A stretch of 8,637 nt of DNA, taken from JBOGED01 sp050743625 (GTDB taxonomy: Bacteria; Actinomycetota; Nitriliruptoria; Euzebyales; Egibacteraceae). Positions 1 to 5,183 of this stretch are shown here, piece by piece (positions within the stretch are counted from its first letter, which is position 1; every line of letters begins with the position of its first letter). The position numbers were made by a program, and so were the translations under genes. The notes below the pieces were generated by a model. The model was not told the DNA's origin. It searched no databases and saw only the letters and a list, made by a program, of their open reading frames with translations. Location: positions 1-8,637 of the forward strand of contig JBOGED010000639.1 in NCBI GenBank assembly GCA_050743625.1. Reading direction: 5' to 3'.

Positions 1-36
1 TGCAGAGTTATGCCGGTATACCGGCATAACTCTGCA
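1..36. repeat. Perfect 36-bp loopless palindrome
   Basis: The left half TGCAGAGTTATGCCGGTA is followed directly by its exact reverse complement, giving two 18-base arms with no spacer. It lies 41 bases beyond the stop codon of the minus-strand sugar transferase, so it could fold as a strong hairpin at that transcript's 3' end. A U-tract, if present, would lie outside the window. The exact symmetry and lack of a loop also fit a DNA-level protein site (operator, recombination or partition site). Because it sits at the window edge, the symmetry may extend further left, and a fold-back assembly artefact cannot be excluded. The palindrome itself is certain; its role is not. Confidence 0.9.
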
Positions 37-77
37 CAGTACGGCGCGCCGCGCAATCGGTTTCCATCAGAGGGCAC

Positions 78-815
78 TTAGTATCCGCGCGACTTGCCCA
101 TAACCGCGATAACTGTCTTAAACAGGATGCGCAGGTCTGTCTTGAGCGACAGCTGGTCGATGTAGGCAAGATCCAGCTCGACGTGCTCGTGCATCAGACC
201 GTCACGCTGACCGGAGATCTGGCACAGCCCTGTGACGCCAGGCTTTACGACGTGGCGCTCATGCTGCCAAGGTTCGTACTGATGTACGATTGAGACCAGT
301 TCCGGACGTGGCCCCACAAGCGACATGTCACCCCGCAGGACATTCCACAACTGCGGCAGCTCGTCCAATGACCACTTACGCAAGAACCTTCCGACCGGGG
401 TGATGCGTGGATCGTCGGGACATTTATGCCGCTGACGACGTTCTGGTCCCTGATAATCGGCAATCTGCTGGCGGCGACGATCAGGGTACATCGTGCGAAA
501 TTTAAAAATCGTAAAAGCCTCACCTTTTAGCCCAACACGCGCTTGCCGGAACAAGACTGGCAGATCGGTTGTCACCTGCAACGCCAGCACAATCACCGCG
601 ATAAGGGGGAGCGCGAGCACTCCAAGAAACAGGCTGATCGCAAGGTCAATGAGCCGTTTACCTAATTGTTCGTAAACGTTCCGCTTGCGCCCTAAACGCG
701 GCAGAGCAACTAGCCCCAAGGCACCTGTCCCCCGTTGCGCGACACCCGTCGTTCCTTTCCGGCCGCCGGTCGCTTGCCGGAGTTCCAAGGGCTGGATCGG
801 TCCAGGCTCTTCCAT
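78..815 (-). CDS. Polyprenyl-phosphate sugar-1-phosphate transferase (single-membrane-pass family)
   Basis: This is a bacterial sugar transferase (PF02397) that would move a sugar-1-phosphate from a nucleotide sugar to undecaprenyl phosphate, the first membrane step of exopolysaccharide or glycan assembly. With the ATG at 815 it has 245 residues. About 50 variable residues are followed by a membrane helix at roughly 55-80 with Pro70 as a likely break. Then come KFRTM (105-109), the catalytic Asp-Glu pair in SLDELPQLWNV (D151, E152), LVGPRPE (166-172) and KPGVTGLCQISG (191-202). The multi-helix N-terminal half of WbaP-like enzymes is absent, so it resembles the compact PglC/ExoY type. I chose ATG 815 because GGAAGAG lies 5 bases upstream; a GTG at 890 in the same frame would give 270 residues but has no good ribosome site. 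G+C is clearly lower than in the right half of the window, suggesting transfer. The sugar substrate cannot be told. Confidence 0.9.
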   Translation of the reverse strand: MEEPGPIQPLELRQATGGRKGTTGVAQRGTGALGLVALPRLGRKRNVYEQLGKRLIDLAISLFLGVLALPLIAVIVLALQVTTDLPVLFRQARVGLKGEAFTIFKFRTMYPDRRRQQIADYQGPERRQRHKCPDDPRITPVGRFLRKWSLDELPQLWNVLRGDMSLVGPRPELVSIVHQYEPWQHERHVVKPGVTGLCQISGQRDGLMHEHVELDLAYIDQLSLKTDLRILFKTVIAVMGKSRGY

Positions 816-1053
816 CCGGGCTCTTCCACTCAAGTTCTTAGCCTCTGGACGGCTCGTGGCCGGCCATATTACGAATCCCCGCCATGACACTCCCGGTCAC
901 CCAACTCCGCACGACACATTTGCGATTACCGCGCTGACCATCCTGTCCAGGAGCGCGGCATCACATGCACGAGTGGTGTTCCGCCTTCAAAACTCATCGC
1001 TTGCTGCCGTACTCCCCCGGGCTGTAGCAAGTCCGGCCATACTCTCACTCACC

Positions 1054-1074
1054 GGGGTTACTACTGTCAACCCC
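1054..1074 (-). promoter_or_regulatory. Inverted repeat enclosing a consensus -35 hexamer
   Basis: GGGGTT (1054-1059) and AACCCC (1069-1074) are exact reverse complements separated by 9 bases. Read on the minus strand, the repeat contains a perfect TTGACA (1070 down to 1065), directed toward the sugar transferase. No convincing -10 hexamer sits 16-18 bases further on, so a regulated promoter or operator is possible but unproven. Confidence 0.3.
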
Positions 1075-1246
1075 TCCACCGCCCCGCGGCTCCAGCCACG
1101 CACGAGACAAAGGAGCATAAACCGACCTCTCGGCCGGATGGGGTTTTGCGGTCTCTCCGCCAGCGTTTCAGCCTGCCATAAGCCTCCCAAAGTAGCGCCT
1201 CCGCACTACTCCCAGTGGCAGCTTATAGACCCCTGATCCAACGGCA

Positions 1247-1252
1247 TACGAT
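1247..1252 (+). promoter_or_regulatory. Possible -10 element of a leaderless methyltransferase mRNA
   Basis: TACGAT matches the -10 consensus TATAAT at four of six positions and ends 9 bases before the GTG at 1262, the spacing expected if transcription starts on the first base of the start codon. No good -35 is present (TAGACC at 1226-1231 is only 15 bases away). The absence of a Shine-Dalgarno sequence agrees with a leaderless start. Confidence 0.3.
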
Positions 1253-1261
1253 ATTTGCGGT

Positions 1262-2125
1262 GTGTTTTCTACGATCGGAGGCGCCTCGTCTCCGGCCTCT
1301 CACTATGTCAGGCTCCCGTCTGTGACGACACCAGCAACACCACCCTGGGTACGCGAGCAACTCACGCTCCATGCATACCCGCGCTCTGCGGGTTATGAAC
1401 CCCAATGGATGATCGACAACGTCATGGGGCCCAACCCGGTGTGGCTGGCCGAAGCGCTGGCGGTCCAGCTCCCTCTCTCCCCGGGTATGCGGGTACTGGA
1501 CCTGGGCTGTGGTCGAGCCACGACGTCGATCTTCTTGGCCAAGGAATTTGAGGTGCGCGTCTGGGCCGCGGACCTGTGGATCGCCGCCACCGACAACTGG
1601 GAGCGCGTGCTCGAGGCAGACGCATCCGCCGAGGTCTTCCCGCTGAACGCCGAGGCCCACGCGCTGCCGTTCGCGGACGGCTTCTTCGACGCGATCGTCA
1701 GCATCGACGCCTACCACTACTTCGGGACGGCGGACCTCTACCTGAGCTACCTCGTGAGATTCCTGCGTCCAGGCGGCTGGCTCGGAATCGTGGTACCCGG
1801 CCTCGTCCAGGAACTCACCGACGACGTTCCGGACCACCTTCGACCCTATTGGGAACCCGACTGCTTCAGCCTCCACTCGCCGGAATGGTGGCGGAGGCTG
1901 TGGACGCGGAGTGGCCACGTCGCGGTCGAGCTCGCGGATCTCATCCCCGACGGATGGCGGCACTGGGTCCGGTGGAACGAGGTCTGCGCCGCGGTGGGCG
2001 ATCCGCAGTGGCGAGATGCCGCGAGCCGGGAGGCGGAGATGGTGAGGATCGATGCGGGCCGCACCCTCGGCTTCGCCCGCGTCGTCGCCCGCAAGCCAGA
2101 CCTTGACCCATCCCAAGGGTCCTGA
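1262..2125 (+). CDS. Class I SAM-dependent methyltransferase
   Basis: This is a Rossmann-fold methyltransferase (Methyltransf_11-like) that would transfer a methyl group from S-adenosylmethionine to an unidentified small molecule in the cytosol. The 287-residue frame shows motif I as VLDLGCGRATTS (78-89), an acidic residue D104 at the end of the next strand that may contact the ribose, ALPFADGFFDAIVSIDAYHY (134-153), and LRPGG (168-172). The segment around 40-62 (YPRSAGYEPQWMIDNVMGPN) resembles the N-terminus of other stand-alone actinobacterial methyltransferases. The first 27 residues look unconserved, so the in-frame GTG at 1322 is a real alternative start; neither start has a good ribosome site. 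It is divergent from the sugar transferase and convergent with the nuclease, so context does not reveal the substrate. Confidence is high for the class and low for any pathway. Confidence 0.88.
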   Translation: MFSTIGGASSPASHYVRLPSVTTPATPPWVREQLTLHAYPRSAGYEPQWMIDNVMGPNPVWLAEALAVQLPLSPGMRVLDLGCGRATTSIFLAKEFEVRVWAADLWIAATDNWERVLEADASAEVFPLNAEAHALPFADGFFDAIVSIDAYHYFGTADLYLSYLVRFLRPGGWLGIVVPGLVQELTDDVPDHLRPYWEPDCFSLHSPEWWRRLWTRSGHVAVELADLIPDGWRHWVRWNEVCAAVGDPQWRDAASREAEMVRIDAGRTLGFARVVARKPDLDPSQGS

Positions 2126-2136
2126 CCCGGGACAGG
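2105..2136. terminator. Weak hairpins in the convergent gap after the methyltransferase
   Basis: GACCC (2105-2109) pairs with GGGTC (2117-2121). An overlapping imperfect palindrome at 2121-2136 has CCTG and CAGG arms around CCCGGG. Together they span the methyltransferase stop codon. There is no T-tract, so they may form a weak or Rho-assisted terminator between the converging genes, or be chance in G+C-rich DNA. Confidence 0.25.
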
Positions 2137-2197
2137 TCAACGCGCCAAGACGTGGCCCATGGCGCCGCTTTTCCTGGTATCCGGAGGAAATTGAGGA

Positions 2198-3358
2198 TCA
2201 ACAGCGCGAGTCGCGTTCCTTCGACCTGGCTACGGTGCCGCCGTACGCCGCCCTGGTTCGCCGTCTCGTGCTCGACCACCTGAGGCGTTCCTCTTCGAAC
2301 TCCTCTTCGTTCCTCTTCCGATAACCTGCCGCGAGGATAGGACGCGCATCCGCACCGGCGCTCATCGCAACGCAAGGCTCCCGGTACGCACATGACGAGC
2401 AGTTCTTATGGGTAGGATTTGGGTAGGCCGCAATGTCCGGTGCGATCATGTCGACCGCTTGCATCGCCACGTGGAGACCAGCGTTCTCTATCGAGACGCG
2501 GCTTCTCCGAACGTACGTCCGCCGGAATAGCCCATTACTTTCTTGATGAACGATCTCTGAACGGCCCTCGGTAGATGCTGCCTCAAGGGAAGAGGGACTG
2601 CGCCGCAAGTTGACGCGGCGAACCCCTCTCATATCACGCTTGTCGCGTTCGTCGACGACCGTCGAGCGAACGTGAGAACCGCCGGGCACGTCGACGCGCA
2701 GCTCGTTATAGACGGTCCCGGCGACCTTCAGCTGCAGGTAGGAACGCTCCAGCGCCCACACATAGGACAACGTCTGAGCGTCAAGTAGGAAGTCTTCTTC
2801 CTCCGCCCAACCGTTCGTGGTAAGTCGGTGGTCGACGACCCAGAACTCGTCTTCCGCATCCGAGATCAGCTGGTCGAAGCGAGCAAAGTAGCGTACCGGT
2901 CGCCCGTCGGCCGTCGCCAGGTCTTGGTCGTGGCCTCGCGGGTCAGGGATCCCCGACCACAAGTCTTGGTCGGCGAAGATCGAGTCGAACTCGTCTACCT
3001 GGGCCGCCCACTGAAAATAATTATTGAGTATGGTTTCGCCAAGCTGCGAGTACTCGCGCCACTCTTGTTCCTGCTCAGGCGTGAGGACACTGGTCTCCTC
3101 ATACAGCTTGCGGTCCGCGAGCATGGCGCGGTGAAACCCTCGCACCGCGAGCGGCCGGACGATCGCCCGGTCCCAATCGTCCATCGCGGGGAAGTAATAG
3201 ACGGCAAGCGCCTCGTGGATCGCCTTGTCGAAATTGAATGTATGCGCCGGAGCGATTGGAACATAGTCTTGCCGGATCCGAGATCCGAGGTCCCACGCCC
3301 TACGGCAGCGCCGGAACCACTCCATCTCGTGGGGCCGAAGCACGTACGCAAAGCTCAC
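2198..3358 (-). CDS. PD-(D/E)XK nuclease with Cas4/AddB-like iron-sulfur cysteines
   Basis: This 386-residue protein fits the RecB/Cas4-type PD-(D/E)XK nuclease superfamily (PF12705-like), which cleaves DNA with divalent metal. With the GTG at 3358 as residue 1, an early cysteine C18 (RRCRRAWDL) is followed by H48 (KAIHEAL, the active-site histidine position), D162 (ARFDQL), D176-H-R178 in place of the usual D-x-K, and the QxxxY motif Q195/Y199. A C-terminal cluster C320, C323, C329 (C-x2-C-x5-C) follows. One N-terminal plus three C-terminal cysteines is the 4Fe-4S clamp of Cas4 and AddB. The tail (330-386) is charged and Glu/Arg-rich. The frame stays open upstream to 3565, but that would run over the preceding gene, and the homologous part begins near 3358. 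No CRISPR array or helicase partner is in view, so its role (repair, phage-derived, defence) is unknown. The arginine at the catalytic lysine position makes activity uncertain. Confidence 0.75.
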   Translation of the reverse strand: MSFAYVLRPHEMEWFRRCRRAWDLGSRIRQDYVPIAPAHTFNFDKAIHEALAVYYFPAMDDWDRAIVRPLAVRGFHRAMLADRKLYEETSVLTPEQEQEWREYSQLGETILNNYFQWAAQVDEFDSIFADQDLWSGIPDPRGHDQDLATADGRPVRYFARFDQLISDAEDEFWVVDHRLTTNGWAEEEDFLLDAQTLSYVWALERSYLQLKVAGTVYNELRVDVPGGSHVRSTVVDERDKRDMRGVRRVNLRRSPSSLEAASTEGRSEIVHQESNGLFRRTYVRRSRVSIENAGLHVAMQAVDMIAPDIAAYPNPTHKNCSSCAYREPCVAMSAGADARPILAAGYRKRNEEEFEEERLRWSSTRRRTRAAYGGTVARSKERDSRC

Positions 3359-3366
3359 GACAATGG

Positions 3367-3396
3367 ATTGTAGCCTCGCTTCCCTACCCCTGGCAC
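3367..3396 (-). promoter_or_regulatory. Predicted leaderless promoter of the nuclease gene
   Basis: On the minus strand, GTGCCA (3396-3391, four of six to TTGACA) and TACAAT (3372-3367, five of six to TATAAT) are 18 bases apart. The -10 ends 8 bases before the GTG at 3358, so transcription would begin at about the first base of the start codon. No Shine-Dalgarno sequence is suitably placed, which agrees. A 12-bp palindrome, ACAAT-gg-ATTGT (3360-3371), overlaps the -10 and could be an operator. Confidence 0.45.
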
Positions 3397-4049
3397 TATC
3401 CGGCAGGTGGAGACGTGGGCGGCGGTTTGATCGGCATGGGAGCCGGTGGCGAGTGGTCGTCGCGGCCGCCCGCCGTACGCTCGTAGACGTCGGCCTCGAA
3501 CGCCTCGAGCAGCCCTGCGCAATGGGCGAGCCACGCGTGCGCCTCGGCGCGGCCGCGGGCGCCAAAAAAGTCGCGGGTGATCACGCGATCCAGCCAGCGG
3601 CGGATCTTGTCGAGGTCGGCGCGGATCTCTTCGACCTCCTCGAAGGTGTAGTTGCCACGGAAGCGTTCGAACTCGATCTCGCGGACGAACTTCGTGTCGC
3701 ACTCCTCGATGACCTCGGCGTACTCCTTGCTCGCGAGGTCCCGGAATGCGGAGACCAACTCGTCCTCGGCGTCCGGTGGCTGTGCGGCTACGTACAGCAG
3801 CGTGCTGGTGCCGCCGTCGGCGGCGATACGCGCGCGGACCGTCGTGAGCGCGTCTTGCAGGCCGGGTCGAGCTGGCAGGATGCAGCATGCCGACTGGAGA
3901 TACAGGCCGCCGAGTCGCTTCAGCTCGCGCCACACCCCCACCCGCACTCGGGAGGGCTCACCGGGCACCCGGTAGATCAGCAACAGCCAGCCGGGGCCGG
4001 CGGAGCCCATCTGTCCGTTCGCATCGTCCACGCTTTCCAGGCTGTGCAC
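3396..4049 (-). CDS. ChrB N-terminal-domain protein (chromate-resistance regulator family)
   Basis: This 217-residue protein matches the N-terminal domain of ChrB, which in chromate-resistance operons is linked to chromate-responsive control or resistance. Typical stretches are WLLLIYRVPGEPSRVRVGVWRE (21-42), GGLYLQSACCILPAR (47-61), a LLYVAAQ strand (84-90), FRDLASKEYAEV (102-113), RFRGNYTFEEVEE (129-141), and RWLDRVITRDFFGA (151-164). The ChrB C-terminal domain is missing; a short proline-rich tail (201-215) replaces it. There is no ChrA gene nearby. It is divergent from a COG4280 membrane gene, with two dyads between them, so it may regulate that gene or itself. The start is uncertain: GTG 4049 is used here, GTG 4031 and ATG 4010 are in frame, and none has an ideal ribosome site. 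Family membership is fairly secure; a chromate role is inference. Confidence 0.78.
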   Translation of the reverse strand: MHSLESVDDANGQMGSAGPGWLLLIYRVPGEPSRVRVGVWRELKRLGGLYLQSACCILPARPGLQDALTTVRARIAADGGTSTLLYVAAQPPDAEDELVSAFRDLASKEYAEVIEECDTKFVREIEFERFRGNYTFEEVEEIRADLDKIRRWLDRVITRDFFGARGRAEAHAWLAHCAGLLEAFEADVYERTAGGRDDHSPPAPMPIKPPPTSPPAG

Positions 4050-4062
4050 CCCCGTCCGGGCT

Positions 4063-4104
4063 CTTCACAGGTGAAGAAGCCTTCGCTAATATGTAGCGAA
4101 GGCT
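4063..4104. promoter_or_regulatory. Double-dyad operator between ChrB-like and COG4280 genes
   Basis: Two perfect inverted repeats lie one base apart. Dyad 1 is CTTCAC-AG-GTGAAG (4063-4076). Dyad 2 has arms AGCCTTCGCT (4078-4087) and AGCGAAGGCT (4095-4104) around a 7-base spacer. All four half-sites share CTTC(A/G)C or its complement. The dyad centres are about 21.5 bp apart, close to two helical turns, so bound proteins would lie on the same face. The dyads cover the -35 and -10 of the plus-strand promoter, which suits repression. The ChrB-like protein is the natural candidate ligand, but this is inference. Confidence 0.7.
4064..4092 (+). promoter_or_regulatory. Predicted sigma70-type promoter of the COG4280 unit
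   Basis: TTCACA (4064-4069, five of six to TTGACA) and TAATAT (4087-4092, four of six to TATAAT) are separated by exactly 17 bases. Transcription would start near 4099, giving a leader of about 22 bases with AAGAGG at 4110-4115, 5 bases before the ATG at 4121. The -10 occupies the spacer of dyad 2. Confidence 0.5.
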
Positions 4105-4120
4105 ACAGCAAGAGGCGGCC

Positions 4121-4861
4121 ATGGAGTGGATCGCGCTGGCCTCCCCCGCCTTCCTCGCGTCGGTGGTGGAGTTCGTCGAGGCGTACACGATCGTGCTGGC
4201 GGTAGGTGTCTCGCGTGGCTGGCGAGCACCACTGTGGGGAGTGGTGGCCGCGATCGCCACGCTCACGCTTGCGGTAGCGGTCTTCGGCGCCACGTTGGTC
4301 GACCGGATCGACGAGCAGTTGTTCGAGCTGGTGGTGGGAACGTTGCTCCTGCTATTCGGGCTGCGCTGGCTGCGCAAGGCGATCCTGCGAGCCGCGGGGC
4401 TCCTGCCGCTCCACGACGAGGACGCCATCTATCGCGAGCAAGTTGCCGCGCTCGCGGCCCGCGGGCACCACGCGAGGTTCGACGTGATCGGGTTTGTGGC
4501 CAGCTACAAGGCCATGCTGCTGGAGGGTTTGGAGGTCATCTTCATCGTGTTGACACTGGGCGCGTCCTCATCGCGCGCGCTGACCGCGGCGAGCGCCGGT
4601 GCTCTCGTGGCCTTCGCTGGCGTAGGCCTGGCCGGCGCGGTCGTCCGCGCGCCCCTGTCCCGCGTGCCGGAGAATACCCTGAAGGCGCTGGTCGGCGTGG
4701 TGCTCACCGCATTCGGCGTGTACTGGAGCGCCGCCGGGTTGGGCGCGGCATGGCCGGGCGAAGGCTGGGCGCTCGTGGGGCTGATCATCGCGTTCGCGGC
4801 CCTGGCATGGGGCTCCGCCCGGTCCCTGCACCGCCGAGGCACCGGAGTAACGGTGTCATGA
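4121..4861 (+). CDS. COG4280-type multi-pass membrane protein with two E-x-x-E motifs
   Basis: This 246-residue polytopic membrane protein has about six or seven hydrophobic segments and resembles the uncharacterised COG4280 family. It looks internally duplicated. The first half starts with SVVEFVEAYTIVLAVG (E17, E20) and ends with a helix LVVGTLLLLFGLRWLRKA (70-87); the second has KAMLLEGLEVIFIVLTLG (E135, E138) and ends with LKALVGVVLTAFGVYWSAAG (187-206). A charged loop (95-122) joins them. The LEGLE motif recalls the R-E-G-L-E metal-binding motif of FTR1 iron permeases, and paired acidic motifs in a 3-helix repeat also occur in UPF0016/TMEM165 cation transporters, so ion transport is plausible but unproven. 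The ATG has AAGAGG 5 bases upstream. It overlaps the next gene by 4 bases and is divergent from a ChrB-like gene, possibly taking the place of ChrA in that context. Confidence 0.75.
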   Translation: MEWIALASPAFLASVVEFVEAYTIVLAVGVSRGWRAPLWGVVAAIATLTLAVAVFGATLVDRIDEQLFELVVGTLLLLFGLRWLRKAILRAAGLLPLHDEDAIYREQVAALAARGHHARFDVIGFVASYKAMLLEGLEVIFIVLTLGASSSRALTAASAGALVAFAGVGLAGAVVRAPLSRVPENTLKALVGVVLTAFGVYWSAAGLGAAWPGEGWALVGLIIAFAALAWGSARSLHRRGTGVTVS

Positions 4862-5097
4862 TGCGCCGGCTGGCGGCAGTGGCGCGTTCAACGGTTGCCG
4901 CGTTAGCGGGCCTGCTGATCGACGATGTCCTCATCGTCATAGGGACCGTTGGGACCCTGGTGCTCACCTGGGCGTTGAGCCGCGCGGGTTGGGTGCCCGC
5001 CTCCGCACTCGGCTTCTTCCTGCTCGCTGCCGTCGTGACGACGCTTGCCGCCTCGCTGCGCCACGCCGCCCGGGCGGCACGCTCACGAGAGACGTGA
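4858..5097 (+). CDS. Small two-helix membrane protein, translationally coupled
   Basis: This 79-residue protein starts at ATG 4858, overlapping the TGA of the preceding gene as ATGA, with GGAG 10 bases upstream. It has a basic N-terminus (MMRRLAAVAR), a hydrophobic helix at about 13-40 that carries an Asp-Asp pair (D22, D23) near its start, a short polar turn with Trp45, a second helix at about 48-66, and an Arg-rich tail (RHAARAARSR) that by the positive-inside rule would be cytosolic, as would the N-terminus. I do not recognise a named family. The overlap strongly suggests it is made together with the COG4280 protein and may be its accessory subunit. The same frame is open far upstream through the preceding gene, but that part is arginine-rich out-of-frame translation. 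A chance frame is unlikely given the clean helix-turn-helix hydropathy. Confidence 0.6.
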   Translation: MMRRLAAVARSTVAALAGLLIDDVLIVIGTVGTLVLTWALSRAGWVPASALGFFLLAAVVTTLAASLRHAARAARSRET

Positions 5098-5168
5098 TCG
5101 CATGCCGGCCCCGGAAGGACCGCCGGTATGGTGACGATCATGCGACAATGCGGCAAGCCGGAACGCGT

Positions 5169-5176
5169 GGAGGTGA
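5169..5176 (+). promoter_or_regulatory. Strong ribosome binding site of the Uma2 gene
   Basis: GGAGGTGA is a near-perfect anti-16S complement 7 bases before the ATG at 5184. It fixes that start against the much longer open frame extending upstream to 4989. Confidence 0.85.
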
Positions 5177-5183
5177 TCGGGCG

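Larger units (their letters stand above)
816..1261. other. Long non-coding gap between divergent genes
   Basis: About 450 bases separate the preferred sugar transferase start from the methyltransferase start. Open frames here on either strand show no recognisable domain and I take them as chance. Visible elements are an inverted repeat around a perfect TTGACA on the minus strand (1054-1074), a short AGTAG/CTACT inverted repeat (1191-1210), and a weak TACGAT just before the methyltransferase start. A long leader for the sugar transferase mRNA or a decayed gene are both possible; I see no tRNA, transposase remnant or clear riboswitch. Confidence 0.5.

Noticed and set aside
987..1190. A 67-codon minus-strand frame in the long gap
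   Set aside because: It begins at a TTG, shows no recognisable motif and has no supporting context; kept only as part of the gap description.
685..1236. A 183-codon plus-strand open frame over the sugar transferase start and gap
   Set aside because: No domain, no ribosome site, and half of it is antisense to the sugar transferase.
1223..2140. A 305-codon open frame on the minus strand across the methyltransferase
   Set aside because: Its product is Arg/Gly/Pro-rich with no domain and lies exactly antisense to a clear methyltransferase; typical of G+C-rich coding DNA.
2405..2430. Two copies of TGGGTAGG close together
   Set aside because: They fall inside the nuclease gene and encode ordinary residues near the cysteine cluster; no further copies, so not a repeat array.
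2198..3358. Possible CRISPR-associated cas4 gene
   Set aside because: Cas4-like features are present but no CRISPR repeats or other cas genes are in the window, so the name cas4 is not justified.
3359..3565. N-terminal extension of the nuclease
   Set aside because: It is Arg/Pro/Ser-rich, covers the end of the ChrB-like gene, and the nuclease-like sequence and promoter both point to GTG 3358.
4126..4857. Long plus-strand frame in front of the small membrane protein
   Set aside because: It is out-of-frame, arginine-rich reading of the COG4280 gene; only the part from 4858 looks like a protein.
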